Counted from the stretch's first letter, positions 45,913-58,858 are shown. The stretch is DNA of 64,000 bases from Ectobius pallidus (GCA_964059195.1 CAXKWD010000006.1:136973239-137037238), one strand, 5' to 3'. Numbers and translations are program-made. Notes: generated by a model from the letters alone, not told the origin.

Positions 45913-46639
45913 TTGTGTATTGGAGGTATTTCTAAATATCTTAGAATTTGAGGCATATTTAATACTTTATTAAAACGATTTAACAACTAATACTTTTATT
46001 TTAATACATTACTGTGGAATAATTTTGTAATTTAGACAGATTAGCTCAACATCTTTAAAGACTTCATCACCCCTAAAAATACCGCCAATGTTACCATTCT
46101 GTTTTAGTTAAGAATCAATTGCCGGTGTAACGAGTTCTTCAGATACAAATTATATTCAGCATCGCCATTGAAACCTATGAAACCAATGCTTATAATGGAG
46201 AACAGAATTGTATACAAATAGCCCTAGCTGTCATATTCTATGCAAACAATGGTATTATAGTGGCTGAAACAAAACTGGCATCTGACAGCGGGTTATCTAT
46301 CAATTTCGTGACGGCCGATCTTGTTTGCGTTTCGAATGCATTCAACATTAATACAATGAACCCATTTTTGTAGTTGATAAAGCTAAAATTTTCATTAGGT
46401 TATGTGCACGACTTCGACCCACTTTACCATTACATGTCACAATCAATATTGCTGTAAATTGATTTCGCCAAATCTGTTTAATTTGTTTAACAAGGATATC
46501 AACAGAAGCTACAGAAAATGACATAAGTAGTATTTACAAATGATAGCATATAAGAATGAAAGGCACATAGTGTATATATGTGCACATATGTGTTAGGTAC
46601 GATTTTGGGGTCATGGCATTGTAATGTAATCCCCCACAG

Positions 46640-47165
46640 GTACTATAGGTAGAGGAAATAATGTGATCGACCCCCAAAAGTTCGAAGTAGAGTTTTTAAC
46701 ATAAATACACGTTTGGATCCAAAACACTATTTTAAGAAACATGTATGTGTGTCTGTGAACAGGCTAGCTCCACAAGGAAAAATTGCACAAGAACAATTTT
46801 GTATTTGGGTTAGGTAACTTCTGGAGGATATGACACGAAATTGGCGACAACTTTCTCTTACTTTTAATGCTACTTTACATAAAGAAATTCTCGCTTTTCG
46901 CAATTTCCTTGAAAACAGCTCTAGTTATTTTGTTTAAAACTTTACATAAGGTGCTTATACTAAGAGCTAGAATGTTTATTTGGTACATTTCTTCGTAAAA
47001 ATTCTCAAAGGGTAGTTATAATCCTATCTTTGTTTGTAGAAACACAGTATTGCCTGGTGAACAATAAAGCTCTGCATCAGGTTGAAACAACTGAATAAGC
47101 ACTCTCTGCAACATGGCCTCTTATTCTATATCAAAGTGAAGTGAGAATTGCCCATGGTTTGGATA
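46640..47165 (+). repeat. Interspersed repeat family A, copy 5
   Basis: Runs from actataggtagaggaa to gcccatggtttgg, colinear with the inverse of copy 4 (gtatttgggttaggta, tgacacgaaattggcgac, ctctgcatcaggttg, catggcctcttattc). No coding motif. Confidence 0.7.
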
Positions 47166-49342
47166 ACGAAAGTTATGTATATTTTAATTTGGTTGTGCAT
47201 ATCCTTCAGGGACGCGATTCGAATTACATGAATGTAAAATCTGCTAATGGTTAAGAATCTGAGCACTTCTCCAATGAGGTATCTAAGAACAATCAATCAG
47301 AACATCTAAATACCGATACCGATAAATGTTTAATTTACCAGCTATCTCTATTACAATTAACATTTGTATTATCCTATAAGTAGACAATTGGTTATTGATT
47401 AAAATTTACATCTTTTTAGCATCGTGCAATGGTAAAAAAGTGCTTCATTATTTCCTAGATTTTGCTACGACTAATGTTGCCAAATATATGTTTATTAGAA
47501 CTTTACTGTCACAAAATTTATAACACAGTAACAGGAAGTTCTGGTTCCTCATAAATACTTAAAAACTATAAACTTCGAAATCCCTTTAAAACTCAAGTTT
47601 TTAAAATTGCAAAACTACAAGTCTTTTAAATAGAAACAAAGGCTTCTTTTATAGGAATTCATTAAAAATTTTACGGATCTTAAAACAAAGCAAGAGCAAT
47701 TTGAGTACAGTACTGTAGTTCGATCCAGATTTCTAAAATTCGAAAAAAAATTATAATCAATGGAATAAACAGGGAATTACCAATATCTTCTACTTTAAGA
47801 ATACATCGACCTTCTTTCTCTTACGGTTTTACGTACTTAATGAAATATTGCCTGATAGCTGACCAAGCGATGGCGAAATAATCCGTCTTACTATGGATAA
47901 GCATACGACGGACGAAATTAACCGGTGGCACGAAAGAGGTCGTGACTCTCGGGTAGGGAAATATTGCAATCACGTAACCCACAGGAATGTGATCACCAGT
48001 TGCAATTATTGATCCCTTATCCCCGTGTGTGCCCTTATTTGGAGAGGTGCCCAGGATTACTGTGGGGGAGGGATGCTGAATATTTATGCCTAGCAACAAA
48101 TTACAAGCATTTAACCGCTCATGTGGAAGCAAGAAAGGGATAACCTCTAATACATGACTTCTTTATAATTTCGACTGGCATTTCCTGCACGTTGGTTGTA
48201 TGAAAGTGTATTATAAATTTTATAAGTATAAAATTATTAATCTTGTTCGAACGATTGATAGTTCTGAAACATATCGCAGAGAAAATAAGGACGACATTAG
48301 TTAGAAAAAGAGGGACAACTGAAACGACATAATTAACTATAATAGCGGGGTTACACCCGGGTCAAACATATGTACATCCAGTTTTCGGCAACATACTACA
48401 CTATCATTGTCACGGGGGCACCATGGGGTTGCCGAAAGCTTGGTCTGGGTTTAAGCCTGAGACTTGTTACTAAAATTCGCCGGGAAAGTGGGTATCAATA
48501 GACGTGGTCACAATAAGACGTCTAAGGAAAATCGTAAGTCACCTTCGAAAATACTGAAACCCAAAAAATCTTAACATAAAACGGTAATTTCGTTAAGAGT
48601 AAAAAAAAAAAGTCGTATCTCATCCTCAGTAAATAATCCGCTTTTTAGTTACAGGTATACATACACATTTTTTAAAGTAAAAAAATATAAGTTTTGGCCC
48701 TCAGGAATCCAAAATAAGTGTAACTTATTTCTAGCAAAAACTAGATATCAGGGCCAAATCAAACCTATGTACAAAGATAGCATTTGAGAAATCGACCATT
48801 TTATCACTGAAAATTTTCCGCAATACACGCTGTTGAATATGATGTATTCTAAGTTGTAAGTAAAAATATAAAACTTTTTTATTCTTCGTCATTTCCGCGT
48901 ATGTACGGGGATGGCATTTCCTTTTTTATTTTCATTCCCCATCTAAGGTTTCTTCCCTTCCACCCTTCTTCCTGTCTTAGCAAGTTTTGCGAATACATAC
49001 TACGAAATTACCCTATTACAGAATCTTGATCCAGCTTCTATGAGAATCTACAGAAAATTGGAAACATTGTCGCTGTGTGATATGCGGCTCGATTCCCGCA
49101 TTGCGGGATGGACATCAGCCTCACTTTTATTTGAATTTTCTGTTTAAAATAGGGTACAAACCACAGTGTCAGATGACAGTGGTTAATGTAGGCTATGCCA
49201 GACACGCCAGTGTAGTTTCTCGAAATAATTAATAGCAGGACCGCAAGAGTGTTTTCATAGAACCAGCAACGGATGTTTCACATTCATTATTACTAGTCAG
49301 AAAGTTACAATCCATTGGATCGAGTATCGGTTACGTAATCGT
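47166..49342. other. Intergenic, nothing recognised
   Basis: No gene or repeat supported. The 47821-48132 minus-strand frame is relatively GC-rich but shows no recognised motif. Confidence 0.4.
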
Positions 49343-49608
49343 GTAGGCCATCGAACTATTACTTGTCAATTGTTTCTACTGTCGGTGTATTTAATGGAGT
49401 AAATTTCAACTGATATTAATTTAAATGGATATGATACAGGATGAAATGGTGAGGATGATTCACGGTATGTAAATATCCAGTTCGGCATTTGCCTTTACGA
49501 ATGGGGAAACCATGAAAAAACCCATGTCAAATTGGCCGGCCACGGGATTTGAACCTGGGACCTCCAAAATGCGAGTCCAAGACGTTACCATCTCGACCAC
49601 CTTGCTCG
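49343..49608 (-). mobile_element. tRNA-derived SINE, family 2, copy 2
   Basis: Head at right: ccgagcaaggtggtcgaga (A-box), then ggttcaaatcccgtggcc (B-box), body and tail as in copy 1. The head abuts a (TTA)n microsatellite (49611-49642), which may have been the insertion target. Copies 1 and 2 are both near full length, about 260 bp. Confidence 0.72.
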
Positions 49609-49610
49609 GT

Positions 49611-49642
<32 letters not shown>
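49611..49642. repeat. (TTA)n microsatellite
   Basis: About ten units, directly upstream of the SINE family 2 head. 49650-50715 beyond it holds nothing recognised. Confidence 0.9.
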
Positions 49643-50719
49643 GTTAAATAAGAATTAGTCAGTAGATTACCTTATACTCGAAAATACGTTTTTTTTGTAA
49701 AGTATAGATTAGAAATAAGGAATATTTGTAATTTTGTCATGTAAGTTGTAAAGTTTATAATTAGTGTCTGTAAACGAAAACTCAAAAATATTACTACTTT
49801 GTAATTAAGCATGTTATAATACTAAAATAAACATTAAAAAATTACTTAATTATTAATAATTGCATAGAAAAAACACATATTAAGGAAAATGAGAATCAGT
49901 AAGATGAACTACATCACCATTTTCGCCAACTACCTATAAAGTCAACATTCGGATGTAGATAATTTAGTTGCAGACGATACGTCTTGGATGTTATAATGTT
50001 AAGTTACAGAGACATTATACCGGTACAATTCGAAATAATTTTAAATCGTCCAACTGCATCAGTGCTCAGTTCCAACAATTTTATTTCCACACACCTAAGT
50101 TCAGAAAGTCATAGTGACTTTTAAATCTTAAAAAAGATCGTAATACTGGATAAAGGAAAAGGTTGAACTACCTAAAACTTTTACCGATTCCTGAGTCGAG
50201 AAGGACTTCTTCCCTAATACAGGGTCTTGGGAAATATATCAGAGAGCTTACGTCGATAACGTTGTTTCTGGATCATTAGACAGAAACTGTTTTATTGCGT
50301 CCCTGAAGCACCGATATGCTCCAATGATGAATGAACCACAATAAACTTTTCCAGTCTCTACTCCCGAAGGGAGAAAATGGAAACAACAAAATCCGCACAA
50401 CTATCTACAACAAACTGATGTGCAACCACATTCATCACGGGGTTAAAATCTGACGTGAGAACTAAAGACTTTCTCTACTTTAAGTATGGATCTCTCAATT
50501 TTCTCACTTAGCACTCGCATTGTAGAATTGAGTCTACCGTTGCTCTGCCCCCATTCCATGCAAGGAACAGAAGTACAGCACATTTCGCTGCTTGTTCTTC
50601 ATATAAGACAGCGAGCTCATAGCTGCTCTTCAGAATATATTATCAAAATAAGCTTAATTTAAAAATAATATAATTACAGGCAATATTATAATACACATAT
50701 TAAACAAAACGATTTTGGG

Positions 50720-51335
50720 ATATGAAAGTATACATTCTAACATTGAGATTTAAATTCGTAAGTGCGAAGCATGAAAGAATTTTTCTGATGAAATTCGTTA
50801 TCTCCAGTGAGATTTATTGAGACTATTCCATTACTAAAATTTATCAGATTATAAAAATAGCAATTACTTTCTTACTTTTGTTTAAAACCAAATCATCATT
50901 GTGTCAGCTGTCAGATCACGGCACAGTAAAAAGAATTAACAATCGATTATCGAATGTGTTACCAGACACTAATCAATGTAACCAACAGTAGGTATTAAAA
51001 ATAGTTAGCCTAAAATGAGAACAGAATAAAAACACACGAACTGGCTTGCAGTGAATCGAAATTGTTTTTAATCAATGAACATTTAAATTGTTTCATTTTC
51101 CAAATACGTTATGATGTAGGCCTATAAACTAATGTTTTTATCCTCTTCAGTGGTAGCAATACAGATATGTGACGTATTAATAATTGCATTGCATTGGTAT
51201 GTCCAGTAATTAACTGCTGTTTTATCAGAAAAAATTGCATCCTTGCAAACATATTATAAAATAAACGGTCGTGATTGGTTGAATTCCGGGGCACTGCTAA
51301 TCGTTAATATCTTATGAATGGAATACGGTAGTTAA
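50720..51335 (+). repeat. Interspersed repeat family B, copy 2 (uninterrupted)
   Basis: Matches 30470-31015 plus 32297-32400 as one block, with no MITE at the junction (gcatccttgcaaacat, then acggtcgtgattgg). It serves as the empty site for the MITE at 31018-32294. Confidence 0.7.
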
Positions 51336-51692
51336 TATAACATTTTAAATAATTTAGTTAGGTCTCAGGAAGATACCAAAAGAATAAAATCTATCGCTTC
51401 CTGTTGTTCTGTTTGCTTCTTGGACATGCCACGTGAAGCGTTCTGTAGAGATAGGGGAACAAATACTGCAGCATTCTAATGACCATGAGACTTCTAAAGT
51501 TTATTATACCGGTATTTTTAAATATATTTCTCTGCAAGAATGTTGTCACGATTTAATATCATTTTTGTAGTAGATATTAATAAATCTCACTGAATTTTAG
51601 GGAACAAATTATCAGATTTTGGATGTTTCCACGCATTAAAATCTTACAATCGTTTGATGTTATTTTGTTAATTTTCGTAGAGTGTGTGTGTG

Positions 51693-51697
<5 letters not shown>

Positions 51698-51758
<61 letters not shown>
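51698..51758. repeat. (TA)n microsatellite
   Basis: About 30 TA units. Confidence 0.92.
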
Positions 51759-51759
<1 letters not shown>

Positions 51760-51783
51760 TCATAATGTATCTAAAGCGGTACG

Positions 51784-52078
51784 TCGTAGCGTAGTGGTTG
51801 ATGCGCTGCGCTACAAACCGGAAGATCGTGGGTTCGATCCCCGATGAGGTCGTTGGAGTTTTTCAATTGGCCTAATCCTTCTGGTGGCACTATGGCCCTG
51901 GGGTCGACTTAGCCTCTAACATAAATGGGTACCATGAGCAATCCTGGGGGTAAAGGCGGCCGGTGCGTAAGACTGACAACCTTACAACCTTCACGTTCCG
52001 AATGTCTAAAATCTGGGAGCCTCAACCTCCTGGAATCCTCTGGGCCTCCATGGACTGTATAGGGAACACTTTACTTTT
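51784..52078 (+). mobile_element. tRNA-derived SINE, family 1, copy 2
   Basis: Head tcgtagcgtagtggttg with B-box gggttcgatcccc, body caattggcctaatcctt, gggggtaaaggcggccgg and tgacaaccttac. It has about 35 bases more body than the 9119 copy (cactatggccctgggg). A short ataatgta occurs on both sides as a candidate duplication. Confidence 0.8.
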
Positions 52079-52819
52079 ATAATGTAGCCTACCTAAAAAC
52101 GTAGTTTCACAATTTGTTTGAAACGGTGACATTGATACCGAGAGTGCATTGTTTCTTAAATGAGAATAAAAAATAAAACATTGGAATTGCAAAGTTGTTG
52201 GGGTAGGGCCATCGAAGTTCGCTGCCATCCATCCTCTTGGCGGACCAGGCTGTACCGATCAATACAGCGGGCTCGGCAGCCGCTCCGGCGAGATCGGGAG
52301 AGGCTTGTCTGGGATGTACTTGTTATCGCATCGGAAGGAGTTCGTTTGGCATGGGAGATACATACGACACATGCGGAAATTTTATTACGGGCAATTGGCT
52401 ATTACAGCCTACAGCAACTTCCGCGTAATAAACTATAATAATTATTAAGATATTGGCAAATCTGAGTTAACGGTAATATATTTTGAAACTAAGGCCTACT
52501 ACTAATTTAAGCTACAAAAACTATCTGAATATTTTAGTATTAAAAAATCCCAGCAGTGTGCAAAATGCAAAATTTTCAAGTGAAGTCGCTTTCGTTTAAA
52601 TATTAAAATTAAAATTATTTTGTAGAACGTTGAAGGTTTAACTTAATCCCAAGTTTAAACTAATGTGGGGAAAATCACTTTTAACTCAGGATTAAACCAG
52701 TTTGAAGTAAACCAAGGTTTAAACTGACTTGGAGAAAATGGTCCTTAACGATAAATAGTAAACAGATGAAATGTGGAGCATGGCCTACAGAAACTAAGGT
52801 TATATATTTAAAAAAAAAA
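52079..52819. other. Unassigned stretch with a GC-richer core
   Basis: 52195-52440 is richer in GC than its surroundings and open in two plus-strand frames (92 codons from 52160), but I recognise no family. It may be an old mobile-element coding remnant. A poly-A run lies at 52811-52830. Confidence 0.3.
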
Positions 52820-53125
52820 AAAAAAAAAACTCACATTAGGTCTAATCTTTTTTTGATGGATAAGTTACAAGGTTGTAATTTAGAATTTAAAAGCACGCTT
52901 ATCCACTTTAATAGCATATCAGGAGCTTTGCCCAATATTGTAGGACTATTCAAGAACAAACTCAGAACATGGCTTCTCAATAATCCTATGTATGAAGTTG
53001 GTTTTTTAATGTTAATTTGTTTAGGATGTAATTTATATGCTTTTATATACTTATGTAATATGTGTTTTTATACATTGACGTAACCATTTGTTTCTTTACT
53101 TAATGGCTTAATAATAATAATAATT
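52820..53125 (+). mobile_element. Possible LINE 3'-terminal fragment
   Basis: Frame near 52850-53020 includes GALPNIVGLFKNKLRTWLL, reminiscent of the P-x-I-x-x-FK-x-x-L-x-x-WL motif closing many non-LTR ORF2 proteins. It is followed by a short UTR and a TAA tail (53107-53125). Too short for class assignment. Confidence 0.35.
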
Positions 53126-54039
53126 GTTCTTCATGTGGAAATAATAACATTTATGTACATATTCATTAAGGCCTATAGTAAATATTGAGGAATAAATGTA
53201 GACCTGTTATTAATATTCTAGTTTGCTCTAAGGCCCACACCTCCTAGCTCATATGCACAAAAGTATTCTGATGAATCTAAATTTATTATAACTACTTGAG
53301 TCAAATATTCCCCCCAAAATAAAACGGGTCAATTTTTAACTATAATGGATAGCGCTGCCTGAAATTGCAGTAGCATCAGTAAACATTAGGATGCCAAATA
53401 AATACGTGTTATATAAATTTGTTAACATATCAGAGCCGTAGAATAAGTTTATTAAATTAGTGTTTTCGACCTTTAAAATCTTATATGATTTGAGTTCAAA
53501 TCGGTGTAAGCCAAGTTGGATTCTATCTACGAGTATAATTGGATTAATTATTTCAGTACGAAAGGACCAAATAATATGAATAATTTGTGTTGGAGGTTTA
53601 ATATTAACTGACTATTTTGGTAGAGAAGTGTAATGGATTTAGAATCTATAAATATAGATTATTTGTATCTATAGATAGTATTGTTGATTGAGATGTTAAA
53701 TTTGTTAATTATGGGCACATATGCACAGGCAAAGAAGATGCAAGCACAGAACATTTAATCCAAGTACATGGACATCAGTTCACGTCTACAAGTCTAACGA
53801 CCCGAAGTTGAGACGGTGCGTCCTTAACCAAGGATCGAACTCAGACAGTCCTAACCCGCAGTTATGTGCCGCATAGTGGTTCGATACCAGCCAGATCCAG
53901 TACACCGTTGAAACTTTATAGAAGAAGGAATAAATAAACATGACTTCACAGTCATTTTTACCAGCTACGTTCTTCTGGGTGTGACTAGGAAAGGAGTGGT
54001 GTATGTATATCTTCGCGTGTGCATGTGTGTATGGTCATA
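53126..54039. other. Intergenic, nothing recognised
   Basis: No supported gene. 53810-53910 has tRNA-box-like words in poor order. Confidence 0.4.
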
Positions 54040-54545
54040 ATGTGCGAATAACATCGAAATATTTTACCTGTGTATAGAGGGGATATAGACAAGCAACTTT
54101 CATTAGGAAATTTTGCTCTATGACCTAAAATGCGTATGCTACATGGCAATAAAGTCATTACAACTTGCTCAATAACGAAGCGAAATAGGGTTAACATTTT
54201 CATTAAATTGACTTCATCCCTTCTTAGTGATCGATAATAGCTGATTTTTAATCATTAATCAACATCTATATCTTAATTCAGAGTTTTCATAATCTACAAA
54301 ATGTACAGACTGATCACATGACTGGCAGCCATTGCATTAGCTTTTTTTTTTATTCATAACTCCAGTGTTAACAATGAAGTTCATTTGTTTTGCATTTTTT
54401 TAAATGTTTGAAGTCAGTGACGGCCATGCCCTGGGAGATTTTATGCTGTAACAGGAAAAATTGAATGCACAGAGCAAAAATCTCCTAATAAAAGTTGCTT
54501 GTCCCCTCTATACACAGGTAAAATATTTCGGTGTTATTCATTAAC
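54040..54545. mobile_element. Fold-back MITE
   Basis: Inverted arms of about 75 bases (54046-54120 and 54470-54540): gaaatattttacctgtg, then tatagaggggatatagac with aagcaacttt, against the inverse of aaagttgcttgtcccc and tatacacaggtaaaat. The unpaired centre is about 350 bases. No coding motif. The outer ends are ragged, so the target duplication is undetermined. Confidence 0.7.
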
Positions 54546-55829
54546 ACCCTGCATATACTATACACACACGATAATTTTGGTCTCCGCTTTTATAACTCTA
54601 CGATCAGAATCTAAAGTACCCTGAACTCTCAGCATACCCCACTACTGAATTTAATAGTTATTAGAAAAAATGGTGTGCAATTTTAAATATTAGTTGCCTT
54701 TAAGGTATTTATGTTTTGATTTCTTTTAAGTATTTATTCTTTAAAATTTTGTTACATTTTTAATATAAGGTACATCACACTGGTCTTTGTCTCTCCCCAC
54801 TTTTTTTTTATTATGATCTCTTTGGATCTGCACCCAAGCACGAGCAGACTTGCTCATTTTGTCTTTTCTCAATATTATATTTAGGTCCATTATCTTGTAC
54901 CAGAAAGAATAAGTTTATTTTCTGTAATAGAAAATTTTGTAATTAATTTTGAAATAAAGTAAATAAATAATTCACAATTAATATTATGGCAAGATACCAG
55001 TAAGATAGACCTAAAGAGTATCCACTATGGTTATTAACAAGAAGTTGATGAAATAGAAAATTGCTTCATATTATTTCTATTGTTTATGCCACTGAACTTT
55101 GAAATATGATTTTTTTTATTATCTATACTGTCAAAAAAATACGAAAGGCAAAAACTGAGGGAAACATGCGGAGAAATCCTGCAATCAACATCCGCTAGAA
55201 ATCAGTAATCAGAGCCAAATTATATGTACTATTTTAAATAATAACTACATCTAGGACAGTAGACTATTAACAGGTGTATAAAAATACAACTTAGAGCTTT
55301 CATGGACCTCTTTTGTGAATATGACCTAACTTATTGTTATTACTGTTCAATTCGAGATTCTGTCCATCCAAGAGTATAATACGCATACCCGGCAGACAAT
55401 AGCCTGAAAGGCACCCAATCATAGACATTATGGAAAAAACTTGAAAATAATAAAGACACAAGGACACGATTTTAACTTGAAGGATGAATCCAGGAAAGCC
55501 AGGATTTAGTTAAACACATAGCTTACAGCTTACAGGTCACTTAATTCAGTACATGGAACGGTGATTCGTATCCACCCGTATTAACGTTTGCTTAGATATT
55601 CTCAAAGCCTTCCAGTCACTTTGCGACTACTCGAGCGCTCTTGGGCGTCTTAAATTGAAAACTAATTGAACTACGGAACCGTCTCACTGCTCTAATTCCA
55701 TTAGCGCCGTCGTCGCCGCTAGACCACTTCTGAGGCATGTGTGTGCTGCAGGTAGTCTAATCGTAAACAATCAGGCGGCAATCCAATCAATGTCAATTCA
55801 CCGTGTTATTGCCACATAAGCAACGGCTA

Positions 55830-55830
<1 letters not shown>
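54546..55830. other. Intergenic, nothing recognised
   Basis: AT-rich, no supported gene or repeat. Confidence 0.4.
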
Positions 55831-55873
<43 letters not shown>

Positions 55874-55888
55874 TAGTAATAATAATAG
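55831..55888. repeat. (TAA)n microsatellite
   Basis: Mostly TAA, with CAA and TAG variants at the right end. Confidence 0.88.
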
Positions 55889-56129
55889 TGTCATATTGAT
55901 TCGTATGATTGTTTAAAATAGATTAGCCAATTAAAAGTAACTCGTGCCTATTTCTATTTATTGTACATGCATGCTATTAGTTAGGAGTAGAAGGAGAGGG
56001 GATTCCAATCCAGCATTTCTTTTTATTCGGTATGGACAACCATGCAAAATCTCATTCTATGAGTACCTAGTTAATTGTATTAGACCTATATGACGGAAGT
56101 ACCGTTCAAAATAATATTTTAGTCTTTTT

Positions 56130-56196
56130 ACTACTATAAAGGCCTTATGACCTTTAACTCCGCCAGTATAAATAAGTAAATAAATAAACATAATAT
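56130..56196 (+). mobile_element. LINE 3' end fragment (family of 19050-20040)
   Basis: Contains aaggccttatgacctttaa and ctccgccagtataaataag, then an AAAT-type tail. Homologous to the 3' termini at 12685 and 19138 (minus), but with a different microsatellite tail. Confidence 0.55.
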
Positions 56197-56615
56197 TCGT
56201 TGCCGCAAACAATGTATAAATTCATTGCTATAAGTACCAGATGAAAGATCTTAAGAGAGCAATATTTTGTGAGGATATTTCACCCATGTGTTATGATTAT
56301 CTTGGCCTTGTCCCTTCTGGGATGTTAGCGCCATGGAGTTAGTTAGTTATGATTAATATTCATGAAAATAAGTTATTGAATTGAAATGTTCCTAATCGAC
56401 TAAACAACTCAACGGTGATTTCAGTTGGTGGATCCTTATACACAGTCTCGGGGAATGACTGGTGGGGTATTATGTGTAATGAATGCGTTGTCACAAAAAA
56501 TAAATGTTAATAAATTTATCATTTTGCATTGTTGGACATGTGCGTGAGCAATGTTACATAGTCATCACTCATTAGCTATACATGCAAATGTAGTTGTGTG
56601 TTATTACAGAAACCA

Positions 56616-57362
56616 TGTAAACAGCCGTAAACAGCCATACATGATAAATATAATAAGGATGCACTAGCCACAGACATTAGACATGCACTAAATACAAGCA
56701 CAATTCATATTTGTTTAACCTGGGTCCGAGGTCACATGGGAAATGTAGGAAATGAGAAAGCAGATGAATTAGCTAAGTTAGGTGCCTCTTTAAATGTTAA
56801 AACTTCCTATAGTTTATGCCCTCTATCCTTCATTAAGAAAACATTAAGAGAACATATGCACAGCCAATGGGATCGGATTTGGCAAGAAACGAATAACGGC
56901 AGCACAACGAAAGATTTGTTTTTCCCAAGAGTGCAAGATAGAATAGCTTGTACACTTTTGATTCCGGATTATATTATGACTCAATTCTTAACAGGGCATG
57001 GGAAATTTGGTGAATACTTACATAGATTTAAAATTTCTACCTCTGCAAATTGTAAATGTAAAGAGGAAAGTCAATCTGTTAGGCACCTCTTATTTCATTG
57101 TCCATTATTTACGCACGAACGTTATCAGTTAATATTATATTTAAATTTTCTAAATTTTGACTTTACTACACCAATCTGCCGTCTCTTCTTAAATAAGCAA
57201 AGTTACAAAGTTGGTTTAAGTTTCATGAATAGTGTTTTTGCAAAATTGTAATATGTATATGTAGTTTACTGTATACTCTGTATATATGGTTAATCTATAA
57301 CCCTAATATGCCATCTGGTAAAATAGGGTTCTGTATTTTTGGGAATTCAATAATAATAATAA
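56616..57362 (+). mobile_element. 5'-truncated I/R1-type LINE with perfect 14-bp target duplication
   Basis: A 747-bp insertion. Flanks tattacagaaacca at 56602-56615 and 57363-57376 are identical. It encodes the last part of an ORF2, then a short UTR and a (TAA)n tail at 57348-57362. The first bases contain gtaaacagcc twice in tandem, probably made at the truncated 5' junction. Truncation, tail and duplication together show target-primed reverse transcription. Confidence 0.88.
56631..57251 (+). pseudogene. C-terminus of LINE ORF2: RNase H end plus zinc knuckle
   Basis: The frame is open from just after a TAA at 56628. TWVRGHMGNVGNEKADELAK is the end of an RNase H domain (family: W-V-x-GH-x-x-x-x-GNE-x-AD). 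The likely catalytic aspartate of the last motif is kept. Downstream, CKCKEESQSVRHLLFHC is the C-x-C-x-x-E-x-x-x-H-x-x-x-x-C knuckle typical of I, R1 and Jockey-group ORF2 proteins. The RT and endonuclease are absent through 5' truncation, so it cannot act alone. The frame itself is uninterrupted to the stop at 57249-57251, indicating a young insertion. Confidence 0.85.
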
Positions 57363-57715
57363 TATTACAGAAACCACAATCTGCATATAAATGCAATGCT
57401 TGTTTGCTTTCTTTGTGTTGTCTTAGTTGAAATGTATTCCTTACAATAAAAAAATTGCATTTGTCTTGTGGTTGGCGAAACAATTCTTTGATTTGGTACA
57501 ATGGCAATTCATACATGGTATTAATTATTCTGGTGTATGTTCTTATTCATTAGATTTTGTAAGTGAATATTTATTTATTTATTCAAATTAATTTCCTTTA
57601 AATTTATTAATTTTGAAGGGGGAATTTATTGTTTTGTGAATTTAATTTACTTGGTTGTTTAAGTATTAAAACCTGAGTACGGTACAACAAAGATCTTTTA
57701 CATAAGACATAATCA

Positions 57716-57835
57716 ATCAATTTAAGGAGACCGGTAGAGTAAAAAAGGAACAACAACAGGAAGACCCTGATATTAACATTGTGAAAGAGGCTGAAGACAG
57801 CCCTGATGAACTCTGTGATTTTTGCATTACATGAA
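57716..57835 (+). pseudogene. Possible DUF4817-like transposon HTH remnant
   Basis: One frame reads QFKETGRVKK, then DPDINIVKEAEDSPD and a stop. F-x-ETG-x-V and the spacing to xDSPx resemble the N-terminal HTH found in many insect Tc1/mariner-derived proteins. Roughly 40 codons only, so this is tentative. The rest of 57377-58720 shows nothing recognised. Confidence 0.3.
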
Positions 57836-58721
57836 TTTCATCTTACTACGCCAAATTGTCTTTAATTTCTTCAAAGAGAAGTAGGATTGCAGACTACAGT
57901 TATGTCACATTACATTTTATTATAATTTTCACCTGTATGGTCTTATGTCCTGAGTTCTTAAAATTGTTATTCCACAAGAAATAAAAATAAACTGGTTCTA
58001 TTTTTATGTTACATAACTGTTTCGTTAATATCCATAACTTATGATCGTTAATCATTACAAGTAAAAGTTAATGGACAGTATATTTATGTAAAGGCCACCT
58101 ATAAAAGCTACTTTTATTGCTTTTGAATAGCAATAAAATCTGTATATAATGCTAGTAACAGCAAACACTTTATTAAAAGCAATATGAATTCTTTCGTATT
58201 CAGAATGCAGGGATCATTAATCATCTTGTTTTACACGGTGAGTTAAGCCGTAGTTTTATATCTTCTTTTCATTTCAAAATATCTTTATGCTTCGTGAACT
58301 GCTTTTTATTTAATAAAAGCGGCTAGCCACCGTCGTTTAATATCTTAGTTGTGCAGTTCTGACGTAAAAAAGTTATACGGCTGGTATTATGGCGTCTGGA
58401 AGGATAGGCAACTGTTCCCACTTGGCATTAAGTTAGGTCACATGTCTTAAGGCGTCAAGCTTCGCACGCCTTGCGAATTTTAATATGGAGTACAGCCTTC
58501 GACAGCAATGAAGGAATATAGCTTCTAGTTTGTAGAAAGTAGCTATTACAGAACAAAAACAATCTAAATTAAGTGAAGCAGCACCATTTCACAAAATGGA
58601 AATGCAACTAACAATAGTACCACAATATTAATGTTGCCACTATTACGACAATATCTCCATCACCGACACTTCCTCACTTAAATGGAGTATTCGTTCATTA
58701 GTCATCAATGGGTACAAAATA

Positions 58722-58858
58722 GTATATTGCGACACAAGGGCGGAAAGGCACGTTTACGGGTCGAGGAAACAGATTGAAAACCCGAGGCGCAGCCGAGGGT
58801 TTTTAAGTTTTCGAGACCCGTAAATGCCTTTACTGTCCGTGTGTTGCATGCTATTTTT
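58722..58858. mobile_element. Nested palindrome, probable small MITE
   Basis: Outer imperfect inverted arms: ttgcgacacaagggcgg with tttacgggtc, against the inverse of gacccgtaaatgcc and ccgtgtgttgca. The inner palindrome aaaacccgaggc/gccgagggttttt surrounds a GC core. The whole 137 bases could form one long hairpin. Boundaries and duplication not settled. Confidence 0.5.

Noticed and set aside
53810..53910. tRNA-like words (ggatcgaact, gtggttcgatacc)
   Set aside because: Order and spacing do not make a cloverleaf or SINE head.
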